Assembly (NCBI RefSeq): GCF_033958435.1
Contig: NC_134137.1
Coordinates: forward strand, 121,184,001 to 121,248,000
Source: Carettochelys insculpta
Lineage: Eukaryota > Chordata > Testudines > Carettochelyidae
Direction: 5' to 3'
Length of the DNA: 64,000 nucleotides
Below the pieces are notes generated by a model. That model saw nothing but the letters and a program-made list of their open reading frames with translations. It ran no database searches and had not been told where the DNA came from. Position numbers and translations under genes: made by a program. How positions within the stretch are numbered: the stretch's first letter is position 1; each line of letters starts with the position of its first letter. Below, one piece after another: positions 22,703-32,930 of the stretch.

Positions 22703-23521
22703 GATATCCAACTAGATTGGAAGTGGCATAAGATTTGTCCAAAGCAAAAACTACATATGCAAATTGCTGAGATTCAGCATACTGGGTGGACTGCTGACTG
22801 TCTCAGGAGAAGATCTGCAGAGCTTGTAGCATTTTAAAATGTAACATTTTGGGTGCATGCAGAATATGCAAGTAGACACAAATACACGAGCCTGACAACC
22901 TGAACAATATTCCCTTAATATTCCCCCCGCCCCCCCTCAAAAAAAAAAACTCACAAAGAAACAGACTAGCTTGGATAAAATAAAACCATTCCACAAATAT
23001 AAACCAAAGCATTATCAGCTGCTAAATATTTGTTTCTTAATGGTGCTTAAATACCATGGAAACGTCTTGGGGAAAATTTATAGCTACAGATAGAGAAGTA
23101 AACCCCAAATTACTTCGTAACAGGAACAAAGATTTACAATCATCTCAAGTGTGAAGTAAGTCCCAAGTATTGTTCATAATTGTGACATATGTTTACAGTG
23201 GCCTACCTTTCCAGTTAAGGAGCCTGTGAGTACATCATACACTCACTCAACTTTGCCAATTTTCTTGACTAAAATCCAATAAAAACAACTGCTGTGACCG
23301 CAGACTACCTTTATTTATGAAAAGTCAAAGTTCAACTTTCGATTTTTTTTCTGCACACCTACATGGAAGGTGTGCAAGATTCTACTAAAATATTTTAGTT
23401 CAATGGGAATATGGAAAATAATTGTGTAGGCCACTGTAACACCCCTTTTACAAATGCTTATAAGTATATTCAACCTACATATTTTACAAAGCACCAAACA
23501 CTTTTGTATCTAGGTGCCACA
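22703..23521. other. Unassigned
   Basis: No recognised gene or repeat. Confidence 0.5.
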
Positions 23522-24323
23522 TAGGGTTGCCAGATGTCCTCCACAAAAATACCGGACACCAGCAGCTAGGAAAGGAAGATGTACAGTAATCCTTCAAAAT
23601 TTGCACAATTGGAGGGGGACCCCAGAAGCTCCAGCCCAGGCAGCCACTGAAGTGGGGGTAGGGGGTAGGAGAGAGTCCCCATCAAAGGGGGACAGAGCTG
23701 GAATCAGCCGGAATCAGCTTCCCTGAGTGACATCACGCTGCTGTGAAACCAACCTCTGCAGACGCAGCTCCAACTCCCATGCACCTGGCTCAACTCCACT
23801 CTTCCACCCCCTGCAGCCCTAACCCACTCCAGGCTTAACCCCCCTGCTCCCTTCCACACCCCAACCCACCGTCCAAGGCCCCCGATTTATGCAAATTTCA
23901 AGGTACATGAGGGCTGCGTGGAACGCAACCCTCACGTACCTTGGGGGATTACTGTATTTTCTTTGGATGGAATGCGCAAGCAGCCAGCCCCTCCACCAGC
24001 GGGGATGGGAACGGGCCAGCGAGGGATTCCCAATACATAAGACATAGCGGCAGCAGCTGGGAGCACAGACTCTGCACATGCTACAACTTCACCTCCGTTT
24101 CCTCCACACCCTCTATTTCACCTCATTGCCCGAGCACCTGCCATCCAATTGTGGGGCCGTGTGTGTTCAGAAAGGCCCTGCCCCTCCATTGGCTGAGAAC
24201 TTATAATAAAATTAAAATACCGGACATTTACGTATCCAGTATTCTTTTTTGCTTTTTTAATAACCAGACAGAGAGCCCAAATACCCAACTGTCCAGTTCA
24301 ATACTGGACGCCTGACAACTCTA
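23522..24323. mobile_element. TIR element of unknown superfamily
   Basis: The left end TAGGGTTGCCAGATGTCC and the right end (inverse TAGAGTTGTCAGGCGTCC) form about 18-bp terminal inverted repeats with 14 identities. Inside them ATACCGGACA motifs recur on both sides. No target duplication is evident. A related left end occurs at 34222. Confidence 0.55.
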
Positions 24324-25508
24324 GCAGAGTATGCACACAGACTGCAGTGTAACATATACTTAGTGGGCCAAAGTAGCCAGAGGTTGGATCTTAAACTCAG
24401 CACTGCAGATTTAAAAACAAAAAACACTAGAATCTGTTTGAAAATTCTGTCCTTTTTACTTTTGTAATTATCCATTGCACTGGTAGCCTGCTAAGGTATA
24501 CATGTCCAGACATGTTTTCACTTAAATGCCAGACTCAAAAAGAAAAGCTAAGTCCCACCCTCTCTCTACTCCCATCTGCACTCTTACCCCCCTCCTGAAT
24601 CACATATCTCCTTTCACCCAAAAAGCATGACACTAACAACATGAAAACACTTTGCAATTCCAAACCCTATGTGAGCTCAAAGAATTTAACTTCCCACCAG
24701 TAAACTAATAGGGGTTATCCACAAAAGGGGACAGCCAGAAGTTTGCAAGCCAACTGGAAATGAAAGCCTTCAGTAAACTAAGACAACTACTGTATAGTCA
24801 TACAAAGTGCCACAAAAAGAAAATACTTAAGATAAAAATATGCTCATGAGCACTTTCAATTTTTTGTAGGCTGTAATGGAGCATAACACTACATGTGATT
24901 CAGATTTACAGAAATATAATTTTATTAAAAATGCTATAAAGTTATTATTTCTGTCCTACCCTCTTAGTGCATTCCAGATCCTTGACTACAAACTCAAAAT
25001 GGTTTGACACTTTTAAAATGTGTTTATGTTGTATTTCTTCACAGCAATTTATTTTTTGGTATTATTTTTGGACATTGGTAAAAGGATTTTATATGCCCTA
25101 GGATTCAAGGGAAGGGAGGTGTTCAGACAAAAATGCTCCAAAACTATGTCATCTTGGGGTAACTCCCTGAACTTAGTTACAGTGGGGGTAAATTTGGCCC
25201 TTTAAGGCTGAATGCAGAATAGTAGAAATTTTAAATAGGAATCTCATGTACAATTATGTCAGCCCTGTAAATTTAAAAAAACAAACAAACAAACTATATT
25301 TGCTTGGTCAGACAACCCCAGTACAACCCCGTTAAAGGAAGAACTGGTTATGTTGCAGCTATTTATCTGATAGTTCGCCTCCTCCCCCAAACAGCTTCCC
25401 CAGCTGTGAGGATAGCTGGCGCCCTCATTCCAGCTGTGGCCGGGGAGCGGGACTGCCACTACAACCCCAAACCGATCGGCAGATCCGCTCATCACCGCCG
25501 TCTCTCAC
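24324..25508. other. Unassigned (GAS6 intron 2, proximal)
   Basis: AT-rich with no repeat recognised until the CpG island begins at about 25370. Confidence 0.5.
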
Positions 25509-25675
25509 CGTCTCAGGATCGTTTTCAAACACTTCCCTGGCTTCCTCCTTGTTGCACAGCTCTTCCACGCACTCCCGCTCCAGGTGGCCTTGCTTGGTCT
25601 CCTCGAAGATTTGATAGGCTCGGCGCTGCCTCTGCCGCAAGAAGTGGGCCGCCTCGGGGGCTCGCAGCAGCACGG
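25509..25675 (-). CDS. GAS6: GAS6 exon 2: propeptide and Gla domain
   Basis: The exon is 167 bases long and encodes 55 residues after completing a split Thr codon. It runs from the carboxylase-recognition propeptide (hydrophobic Leu at -16, Ala at -10) to a furin-type RQRR site and then the Gla domain. In the mature numbering (A1 = precursor residue 42) I count Glu at 6, 7, 14, 16, 19, 20, 25, 26, 29, 32 and 36, and the Cys17-Cys22 loop is intact. The segments [11 protein letters not shown] and [12 protein letters not shown] match GAS6 better than protein S, which has a diverged propeptide and reads NLERECIEELC there. The acceptor is CCCCAG (AG at 25676-25677) and the donor is GTGAGA from 25508. 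The exon ends in phase 0. Vitamin K-dependent carboxylation of these Glu residues allows calcium-dependent phosphatidylserine binding. No stops or lost key residues are seen. Confidence 0.96.
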
Positions 25676-26427
25676 CTGGGGCCGCAGCCACACGCGGGGA
25701 CAGCGGGGAGGGAGAAGCAGCAGTAAATACAGGAATCAAATCACCCCAGCCGGCCGCTGGGAAGTGCGCGGAACAACGCCACGGGCGCGCCCCGCTTTCC
25801 CAGCCCAGCCCGCGTCGCAGCAGCACGGCCCCGCACCGAGCACTGCCTCTAGCGCGCACTCTCCCCGGTCCCGCACAAGGCACAGTCATCCACCTGCCCG
25901 CAACGCTGGGCGGACACGGCATTGCACCAGCCAACCCCCCCGCCGTGCAGTGCCCCCGGGGAGCGCTCCCCCCGCGCCCCAGAGCAACACCCCAGCCGCG
26001 AACACAGACCCCCCCAGTCAGGGCAGACGCCCCAGCCGTGCCCCCCTGACAGACCCCCCCAGCCAGGTCAAATGCCCCAGCTACAGACACCGCCCCCAGT
26101 CAGGGCAGATGTCCCAGCCGTGCCCGCCTACATGCAACCCCCCAGCCCACTCAAGCGCCCCAACTATGCCCCGCACATACACCCACCAATCAGGGCAGAT
26201 ACCCCAGCCGCGCTCCCCCCCCAGACACTGCCCTCAGCCAGGTCAAGTGCACCAGCCGTGTCCCCCCTTCTGCTCACATAATACAGTCACCCCCCAGCCC
26301 TACCACCGCCGGCCCCGGCCCCGCAGACGCTCGCCGGGTGTCCTTGGGAGGAGGGCGCGGGGAAGCGGCTGCCTCCCCCGGCGCACAGGCTGGCCCGGGC
26401 AGGGCTGAGGGTCGCGGCGGCACTCAC
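25676..26427 (-). other. GAS6 intron 1 (752 bp)
   Basis: The interval is bounded by a GTGAGT donor and a CCCCAG acceptor on the minus strand. It is short, CpG-rich and contains the minisatellite described separately. The long open frames across it on both strands reflect GC-rich composition and not protein coding. Confidence 0.85.
26000..26278. repeat. GC-rich minisatellite in GAS6 intron 1
   Basis: About six diverged units of roughly 37-48 bp share a core like CAGTCAGGGCAGATGCCCCA followed by GCCGTGCCCC. Units beginning CAGTCAGGGCAG alternate with units beginning CAGCCAGGTCAA, which suggests a two-unit higher-order period of about 80-90 bp. Copies are degenerate, so exact unit boundaries are approximate. 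Confidence 0.7.
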
Positions 26428-26494
26428 TCGGCGAGCAGTCGGCGGCCAGCAGGGCCAGCAGGAGTGCGGCAGCGAGAGCCGGGGGCTGCGGCAT
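26428..26494 (-). CDS. GAS6: GAS6 exon 1 (coding part): start codon and signal peptide
   Basis: This exon encodes the first 22 residues plus one base of the growth-arrest-specific 6 precursor, a secreted ligand of the TYRO3/AXL/MERTK receptor kinases. The translation starts MPQPPALAAALLLALLAADC, an Ala/Leu-rich hydrophobic signal peptide without a basic n-region. The ATG (complement of 26492-26494) has A at -3, and no in-frame ATG lies upstream before the reading frame loses meaning. A perfect GTGAGT donor follows at 26427-26422. The single leftover base pairs with the two-base overhang of exon 2 to make a Thr codon, so the junction is in phase. The exon sits inside a CpG island. The 5' UTR and transcription start cannot be placed from sequence alone. 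Gene identity rests mainly on exon 2; this exon is assigned by position, phase and signal-peptide character. Confidence 0.88.
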
Positions 26495-26860
26495 GCTGCG
26501 GCTGGGCCGGGCCCTGCAGCTGCGGCAGGAGCGGGCCGGTCGCAGGGAGCGCGGCTAGTGCGGGAGGCCGGAGCGCGCGCGCGAGGCGGCAGCACCCGGC
26601 AGGCTGAGCCGCGGAGACACACCTATCGCCCGGGGGGCTGGGCGCAGGGCGCGTGCGGCTGCCGCCCCGCCCCGCCCCGCCCCGCCCCTCCTCTGCCCTG
26701 GGCCCGGCCCGCGCCTGCAGAGCTCTGCTGCGGGGGGGGCTCGGGCGTCATCCTGTCCCCTGCTCCCCGCCCCTCGTCCGGCCCCGCAGCACCTGCGCCC
26801 TGGAAAGCCGCACCCCCCGGGCTGCAGACGCGTGGGCATCCGCCCCGCTTTTCTACCGGC
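26495..26860 (-). promoter_or_regulatory. GAS6 CpG-island promoter region with tandem GC boxes
   Basis: The DNA just upstream of the GAS6 start codon is very GC- and CpG-rich. It contains a run of overlapping CCGCCCC units at 26662-26690, which read as Sp1/KLF-type GC boxes on either strand. No TATA box is evident, as expected for a CpG-island promoter. The island extends across exon 1, intron 1 and exon 2 to about 25500. The transcription start site is inferred to lie here but is not resolved. A divergent transcript on the plus strand is possible but nothing in the sequence proves it. Confidence 0.7.
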
Positions 26861-27239
26861 ATCACGTTACCCCCACAGCGCAGCGGCACCACTGGCAAGT
26901 TGTAGCCTCGGCCTCGGCCTTAGCCTCGCGGGTTTACTTGGGGGGACTGGTAAATGCATGGGCCGGCTTGAGGCTTTCTGAGTTAGGGGAGCTAAGTGAG
27001 CGGCATGTTGTTGGAATGACTGGGTACAGCCATTCAGATCTGATAACCTACACCTTTACCCCCCTGATATTTAGGGGGCGGGCGGTTCTCCTGGAGTCAG
27101 ATGACATTTAAATGCTGAGTTTGATTACAACTATTAGTGGAACTAAAGCAAATTAAAGGTGGAAAGCCCAAATCTACTTGAAATAAGGTGTTTAGATTAT
27201 TTCCTCCCTATGTATTTTTCTTCACATATAAAGCTTCCA
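26861..27239. other. Unassigned, upstream flank of GAS6
   Basis: No gene is recognised. GC content falls away from the island. Confidence 0.5.
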
Positions 27240-27915
27240 CTTTCCTGGGTAATACTTTTAGCAAGAGACTACCCTGGCTTAACCAGGAGCTCTTGAATGA
27301 GCTAAAAATCAAAAAGCAGTCCTATAAAAAGTGGATGCTGGGTCAAAGGATGAATATAAACAAATTACACAAGTATGTAGGGGCAAAATTAGAAGGGCAA
27401 GGCACAAAATGAGGTCCATCTAGGGAGAGACATAAAGGCCGTGTCTGCACGAGCCCCAAACTTCGAAATGGCCACGCAAATGGCCATTTCGAAGTTTACT
27501 AATGAAGCGCTGAAATGCATATTCAGTGCTTCATCAGCATGCGGGCAGCCGCAGCACTTCAAAATTGACACGCCTCGCCGCCGCGCGTCTTGTCCCCACG
27601 GGGCTCCTTTTCGAAAGAACCCCGCCTACTTCGAAGTCCCCTTATTCCCATCAGCTCGTGGGAATAAGGGGACTTCAAAGTAGGCAGGGTCCTTTCCAAA
27701 AAGCCCCGTGGGGACGAGACGCGCGGCGGCGAGGTGCGTCAATTTTGAAGTGCTGCGGCCACCCGCATGCTGATGAAGCGCTGAATATGCATTTCAGCGC
27801 TCCATTAGTAAACTTCGAAATGGCCATTTGCATGGCCATTTCAAAGTTTGGGGCATGTGTAGACATAGCCAAAGGGTAACATAAACAACCTCCAAGGGGA
27901 AAAGTTGGTAGATAC
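27240..27915 (+). mobile_element. CR1 fragment split by a MITE
   Basis: RLPWLNQELLNELKIKKQSY (27269-27328) is the CR1 ORF2 segment between endonuclease and RT, parallel to 15870-16045. CR1 sequence resumes after 27870 (AAAGGGTAACA), matching GACAAAGGGTAACAAG at 16036-16051 and confirming the insertion point. Confidence 0.75.
27437..27870. mobile_element. Palindromic PIF/Harbinger-like MITE (434 bp)
   Basis: A near-perfect full-length palindrome. The termini are GGCCGTGTCTGCACGAGCCC and the inverse of GGCTATGTCTACACATGCCC. The centre is near 27652 (CCCATCAGCTCGTGGG). It is flanked by AAA on both sides, a 3-bp target duplication in CR1. It contains no coding sequence; both arms are CpG-rich. 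Confidence 0.85.
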
Positions 27916-27921
27916 ACACAC

Positions 27922-28076
27922 ATCACATAGAACTGGAAGGGACCTCAGGAGATCATCTAGTCCAGTTTTCTGCGGCCGTGGCAGGACCCAGCGCTCTGAT
28001 CCCAGAATGGTCACCTCAAGGACTGAACTTACAACCCTGGGTTTAGCAGGCTAGTGCTCAAACCACTGATGGTATG
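27922..28076 (-). mobile_element. Cry I-type turtle SINE (tRNA-Lys-like head, CR1-like tail)
   Basis: Read on the minus strand it starts ATCAGTGGTTTGAGCACTAG (A-box region). It continues CCTGCTAAACCCAGGGTTGT and AGTTCAGTCCTTGAGG (B-box region), and ends in a CR1-like GGTCCCTTCCAGTTCTATG tail. This head-tail structure is the turtle tRNA-derived SINE. It is diverged, with 3' tail boundaries approximate. Confidence 0.85.
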
Positions 28077-28378
28077 TTTCCTTATCTGTCAATCACTTAT
28101 GTCTCATCAGCATTATACTATGACAGGTCACACTGTGATGCTGGAAATGCTTCAAAATATCTGCAGTTTTCAGGCTTATGTAAATAGGCAAAATGATTTC
28201 CCCAAACTTGTTGACCAATGCATGATGTTTTAATATTCTACATACAATAAGATATTTTAACAGTGGGAGTTTTGGTGGAAAAAAGAGGAGCCAGTACTCC
28301 GCCAGCTCCCTGCCATCAACTCCACCCAGCCAATCCAGCAGCTGGGACTGCCAAGGTGCTGGTACTCATACAATTGTA

Positions 28379-28680
28379 AAATAGAATCCTAGGGCTGGAA
28401 GGGACCTCAGAAGGTCATCAAGTCCAGGCCGCTGCCTAAAGGAGGATCAACTCCAACTAAATCACCTCGTCCATGGCTATGTCAAGCTGGGACTTAGAAA
28501 ACCTCTCGGGATGGAGATTCCACCACCTCTCTTGGTAACACATTTCAGTGCTTCTCCACCCTCCTGGTGAAATAATTTTGCCCTAATATCCAACCTACAC
28601 CTCTCCCTCTGTAACTTCAGACTATTGCTCCTTGTTCTGCCATCTGTCACCACTGAGAACAATCTCTTTCCAGTACCAGC
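28379..28680 (-). mobile_element. CR1 3' fragment, minus strand
   Basis: ATAGAATCCTAGGGCTGGAA at the left is the inverse of the CR1 3' end. GATGGAGATTCCACCACCTC and AACTTCAGACTATTGCTCCT follow as the inverse of the C-terminal ORF2 coding. Confidence 0.85.
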
Positions 28681-29588
28681 AATTAACAAAATAAGTACAG
28701 TATTTTAATATTTGTATATGCTCTTGTCCAGAACATGGTAACAATTAATACATGAAACTAGTTTTAACAGCATATTTTCACCTTCAAATCTGTTAGCTGA
28801 AAATACCTGCATGAAGTATTAAAACGCTACTACATTGAACAGTGATATTCTGCCAGTGTGTCCAGTTTTAGGCCCTGGTTGAATTTAAACTAGTATTGTA
28901 TGGGCACAGAGGCTTGTATGTGCAAGTATGAGCTTGTGGGTGATTGCACATTAAGAAATATATAGAAGAGATGACTAAAGTCCTGAGAAGGGCAATACAA
29001 ATGGCTAGGAGTATACAAATGGTTGTCCTTGGTAATAGACTACAAAATTTATTTAGACTAAGGAAAATACTTAGATGGTATTTGAATAAGGTATCCAAAA
29101 TGCTGAAGACTATTGGTCAAGTCACTCTTTACCTGGTTCCTTATTTAAAAACAAAGTAATATTTATATTTTGAACTAATTAGATATCTCTTTATGCTGTG
29201 TACTCTTGGTCTGTGAAAAATCACCACTACTGGACATCATTCATCCAAATGCTGTAACTGGATATTTTAAAAATTGGTTAACTCTGTGATCATATTTATA
29301 GTTGCAGAATGTAGCTATAAAATGTGAGATAAGATACTGATATGACTAAATGAGTGATCAGAAATCATGTTTCAGCATAAAAGATGGTCAGTTGTGGAGG
29401 TCAGAAGGGATTCTTCTTCCATGTACATCACTCCCTCAGCTAGGTGAATAACGGAGACTCTTTACCATCCTCCAAGTATTGTGTTGCTCAAGAAAAATGC
29501 TAATCTGACCTCCTTGGAGACTGAAGGCTATATCCTATGGTTTTGTCCACTTGCCCACATAACCAAAATTCCTCAGACCAGAGCTATA
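28681..29588. other. Unassigned
   Basis: 28930-29120 contains a weak CR1-like reading (MTKVLRRAIQMARSIQ), too decayed to call. Nothing else is recognised. Confidence 0.4.
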
Positions 29589-29740
29589 GGATCACCATTA
29601 GAAATTACAGGTAGGCATGGAAGAATTAGATATTAATTTTTTATAATTTGTGCACATTATATTTGGATCACCATTAGAAATGACAGGTAGGCTTGGAAGA
29701 ATTAGATATTAATTTTTTATAATTTGTGCAGATGATATTT
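29589..29740. repeat. Two-copy tandem duplication, 76-bp unit
   Basis: GGATCACCATTAGAAATTAC at 29589 and GGATCACCATTAGAAATGAC at 29665 start two copies that stay aligned for the full 76 bp with only about five differences. It looks recent compared with its surroundings. Confidence 0.95.
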
Positions 29741-30319
29741 AAGTTAATTTTTAAGCTTTTTTTCTATCTTTATTTAAATTTCCAGAATTGTGAGAAACTA
29801 TGGGAGGAGGTCAAACAATAACTATGTAATATCAGTAGATACAGAAATTCAAAAAGCTTTATAATGGTTTAAAATGTACAAATTAGGAACACCATATGCC
29901 CAAAATATCTGAAGTAAATAGCCTTATGTGAAATGCTAATAGATTTTTCAAGAAGTATTCTTCTTATTTTGTGTTTTTGTAAATTTTACTTAGGAATGGG
30001 AATATTTGTTGATTTATGTATGATTAAATCAGTGTTTAGACCAATGAAAATCAAATCCTACCAAGTCTAATGGTAGGATTGTTCAGTCTCCTTGTTTCTT
30101 CAGCCTTTGGTGTCTGCCATAAATCTGTAAGCTATGGCTGCAAAAATTTCTACATGCTATAGCTAAAATGTGAAATTACATTAATTTTGTTTATATTTAA
30201 AGGTGGTGGAAGATAGCATAATCAAATGTGAACATCCTTATAACTAAGCAGTTAGAATTCAATATTGTTGACTGCAAACACAGTACCAGCTGGGAATGTG
30301 CTAAAATATGCTTAGCACA
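29741..30319. other. Unassigned
   Basis: AT-rich; nothing recognised. Confidence 0.5.
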
Positions 30320-30374
30320 TTAAGATTTGCTACGAAGGGTCCTGTGGCACCTTATAGACTAACAGAAAAGTTTT

Positions 30375-30412
30375 GAGCATGAGCTTTCGTGAGCACAGAC
30401 TCACTTCATCAG
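30375..30412 (-). other. Hammerhead-ribozyme-like core (minus-strand arm)
   Basis: On the minus strand: CTGATGA (30412-30406), a bulged A, GTGAG-TCTGTG-CTCAC with all five pairs intact, GAAA (30388-30385), then GC-TCAT-GC and TC. It is the cleanest core in the window. Stem I is not apparent. Confidence 0.5.
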
Positions 30413-30421
30413 ATGCAGCAT

Positions 30422-30459
30422 CTGATGAAGTGAGTCTGTGCTCTCGAAAGCTCATGCTC
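30422..30459 (+). other. Hammerhead-ribozyme-like core (plus-strand arm)
   Basis: CTGATGA (30422-30428), bulged A, GTGAG (30430-30434), loop TCTGTG, CTCTC (30441-30445, one mismatch against the sister arm's CTCAC), GAAA (30446-30449), GC-TCAT-GC, TC (30458-30459). Confidence 0.5.
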
Positions 30460-30558
30460 AAAACTTTTCTGTTAGTCTACAAGGTGCCACAGGACCCTTC
30501 GTTGCTGTTACAGGTCCAGACTAACACGGCTACCCCTCCGATACTTAAGATTTGCTAC

Positions 30559-31636
30559 TTACTCTTGGAACCAGAGTTCCCAGTCTGATGCCAGGAAATA
30601 AACCATAGTTTTCAAGCACAAGAAGCAGTAAAGTTGTCCCCACTGTGACTCCCTTGGATTCAGTTCAGTGTAATTTCTTTAATTAGAGGTCAGAATTGTA
30701 ACAAATGCAAAAGTGGTGTCAGGCATTAGCAAAATGGGATGTTTGTTCTGGGGCATGCTTTCCCTCTTGGCCAAGTCAGTTCCCCCAAGTATTACAGATG
30801 TGCTGGCAATTTTGTGGTCAAATCCTGAGGTAAAGCACACAGTGTAATCAGATCAGCCAAGAGACTGATTTCTGAGGCCGAGAGGCATAGGACTGAAGTA
30901 CAGAATTCTTAGTCCCAATTTGCAGACACTGGATTTGTTATGCTCTGATTGAAGGAAGTGGTTAGTGAATGGGGTCTACGGCTCAATCCAGGGTTTTGGT
31001 TCAGTGGATCAATACTATGTAAGAATCAACTCTGCAGCCTTAGCACTAATGAGCAATTACGAGAAAGGAAACAGCAGGTTGCTACTTTTTCGTAGCAGAG
31101 GAGGGCGGAGAGCTGAGAAAGGGATGGAACAGGCTGGAGATGCTGGGATCTTCGCAGATTGATTCTACTCTTTTCTCTTCCTTTCTCTCTCATGAAAAAT
31201 GTAGCAGCCCAGCCTGCTTCCTACAACCTCCCCTCTCCCGCTTTTGGGAAAACAGCCCTTAGACTCCTGGGTAACTGTTCCAAGCTGTAGCTTGAGCAAC
31301 CAACTAATTGGACTGGATTAAGTACTGTAGAGCTATGGACCTGAGCATCATCAGCACCATAAAAATCAAAGTTTTATTATAACAAATATGGATCGTAAAA
31401 TTATCCCAGGCCTAAATAAAATCCATTTATACTATTTCACAAGAAAATCTATAATTTATTTCTTGATTAAATGCAATGTGTCCATCGTACCTTCCCTGAA
31501 TGCTAATGTCACCTCCACATACATTATTAGTGAGTGTTAAAATTATGAAGTTAAAAAAAAGTAAAAGCTGTCAAGGGACATTTTTAAAATTGGAGAATTG
31601 TACCAGCTCTCTAATTATTAATATAACCCCCCTGTA
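30559..31636. other. Unassigned
   Basis: No recognised gene or repeat. Confidence 0.5.
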
Positions 31637-31972
31637 CAAGGGATGAACAACTTTTTATGTTGGGCCTCCCTTTTTGTCCCTGCAAATAGCAGGGCCCCCG
31701 CAATTTGTCTAACATAGTCCAAACTGATGGAAATTTTGATTATGTTCATATAAAAAAAAACCTTTTGGTGCGTGTAAGAAAATAAGTCTGTAGAATGGAA
31801 AAACTTTATTGCTCAGTATATAAATGTGAATACCATACATGGAAACAGTAATTTATTTCAATATTTTTAATGAGATGGATGAGTCTGAGACGTATCAGCC
31901 AATTGTGCTGTACCCCTTTATGAAATTTCACACCTTCCTGGGAGGGCCTGCCCCCCACTTTGCACACCTCTG
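31637..31972. mobile_element. hAT-like MITE, CAGGGGTGAGCAAA family, copy 1
   Basis: The ends are CAAGGGATGAACAAC and the inverse of CAGAGGTGTGCAAAG. It has the same internal order as 44133-44458 and (inverted) 52060-52408: ATGTTCATA, then AAACTTTATT, then CAGTAATTTATTTCA. The flanking 8-mers CCCTGTA/CCCTATA are similar but not identical. Confidence 0.7.
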
Positions 31973-32614
31973 CCCTATAGTGTGTCAGTTCCAGATAAAA
32001 GTATGTGTGTGACATATTAGACCCAAATTGGTGAGCAGATTTGTCCAGAGACTAGTTAAATTGTCTGTGGGGAGCATGAAAGACAGAGCATAGTGCCACA
32101 CACCTCATGATGGCATTTCCATCCTCTGAAATGTGGCCCTGATCTTGGTTATAGTACCCATTAACTTTAATAATAATCAAACAAATTGCTTATGTAGAGT
32201 GAAATTCTGGCTCCAGTGATGACAATAGCAAAACTCCCATTAACTTCAATGGAGCCAGAATTTCACTAATAGCATTTTGGACAATTTAAATCTTTGCAAT
32301 TTAGGGCAGATGAGAAACCATTTCTGTTTTTCCCCCTCAAACATGCATACTTTTGACTTTTCTAAAAACATCTTAAATTACATACATTTGAGACAGGAAG
32401 CTGGCATCTTGCCTTGCACTGGTTTTGGTGCCAAGGAAATAGTTGCCATAACATAGTAGTTCCCAAACGCTGGTCCATGGAGCATTTTCGCATGGTCCTC
32501 AGAGCTGGCTGCTCACACAGAGCTGTCGCTCCCTTTGTTTTCAGCTGCTAAGCAGCACTAACTGGACTTAAAATACTTCAGATGTCTTTCAAATAATACT
32601 TTCCCCATATGAAC
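31973..32614. other. Unassigned
   Basis: No recognised gene or repeat. Confidence 0.5.
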
Positions 32615-32616
32615 TG

Positions 32617-32928
32617 CAGGGTGAACCTTTCTAATCTGTAACTCTCTTATCTGACAATCTCCATAATCCATCATGATTTACTTAGCCAGACAACGACTTA
32701 TCATGGGTGTGGCCAAGTTTCCTGTGGTCTCATGAAGTTTGCTTACAGCCACCAGTCCCAGCTCTCAAGTTCTGTGCTGTTATTTCTTTGTTATTTACCC
32801 CTAAATGTCTTCTAAGAACCCAGTAAGCAGTGGAAGTGTTGGTAATACACTAGAAAATATTGACCTCCCATCTTCTGGCAAATTCTCCCATCTCTCCCGA
32901 GGGTGCTGGACTAGAGAGTATCAACCTG
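32617..32928. mobile_element. TIR element, CAGGTTGAACC family, copy 1
   Basis: The ends are CAGGGTGAACC and the inverse of CAGGTTGATAC, flanked by TG and TA. It aligns along its length with 41444-41769 (shared ACTTATCATGGGT, GGCCAAGTT, AAATGTCTTCT). TA-type flanks suggest Tc1/mariner-like. Confidence 0.65.
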
Positions 32929-32930
32929 TA

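Larger units (their letters stand above)
5435..25508 (-). other. GAS6 intron 2 (about 20.07 kb, transposon-rich)
   Basis: The interval is defined by the exon 2 donor and exon 3 acceptor. It contains the 6-kb CR1, a solo LTR, the Harbinger-like element, hAT-like elements and hammerhead-like repeats listed separately. No internal exon with Gla/EGF coding potential was seen. Confidence 0.85.
30334..30544. mobile_element. Hammerhead-like retro-repeat, copy C (full inverted dimer)
   Basis: A 211-bp element flanked by perfect 14-bp direct repeats TTAAGATTTGCTAC (30320-30333 and 30545-30558). Two arms of about 83 bp (30334-30416 and 30417-30500) are inverse copies with only a few mismatches, meeting at GATGCAGCATC. 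Each arm has a hammerhead-like core. A tail ending AACACGGCTACCCCTCCGAT follows. This is the best-preserved copy in the window. Confidence 0.85.

Noticed and set aside
25425..26090. 221-codon open frame on the minus strand
   Set aside because: It contains the true GAS6 exon 2 reading but runs through intron 1 upstream and past the GTGAGA donor downstream. Only 25509-25675 is exon.
25584..26408. 274-codon open frame on the plus strand
   Set aside because: It is antisense to GAS6 exon 2, intron 1 and the island. It is Pro/Arg/Ser-rich low-complexity sequence caused by GC content and the minisatellite, with no domain.
27999..28076. tRNA gene on the minus strand
   Set aside because: The tRNA-Lys-like A and B boxes belong to a SINE with a CR1-like tail, and no intact cloverleaf is expected.
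30334..30500. Cut-and-paste MITE or CRISPR-like inverted repeat
   Set aside because: The variable 10-14 bp flanking duplications and unique tail argue for a retrotransposed element. There is no spacer-repeat array anywhere in the window.
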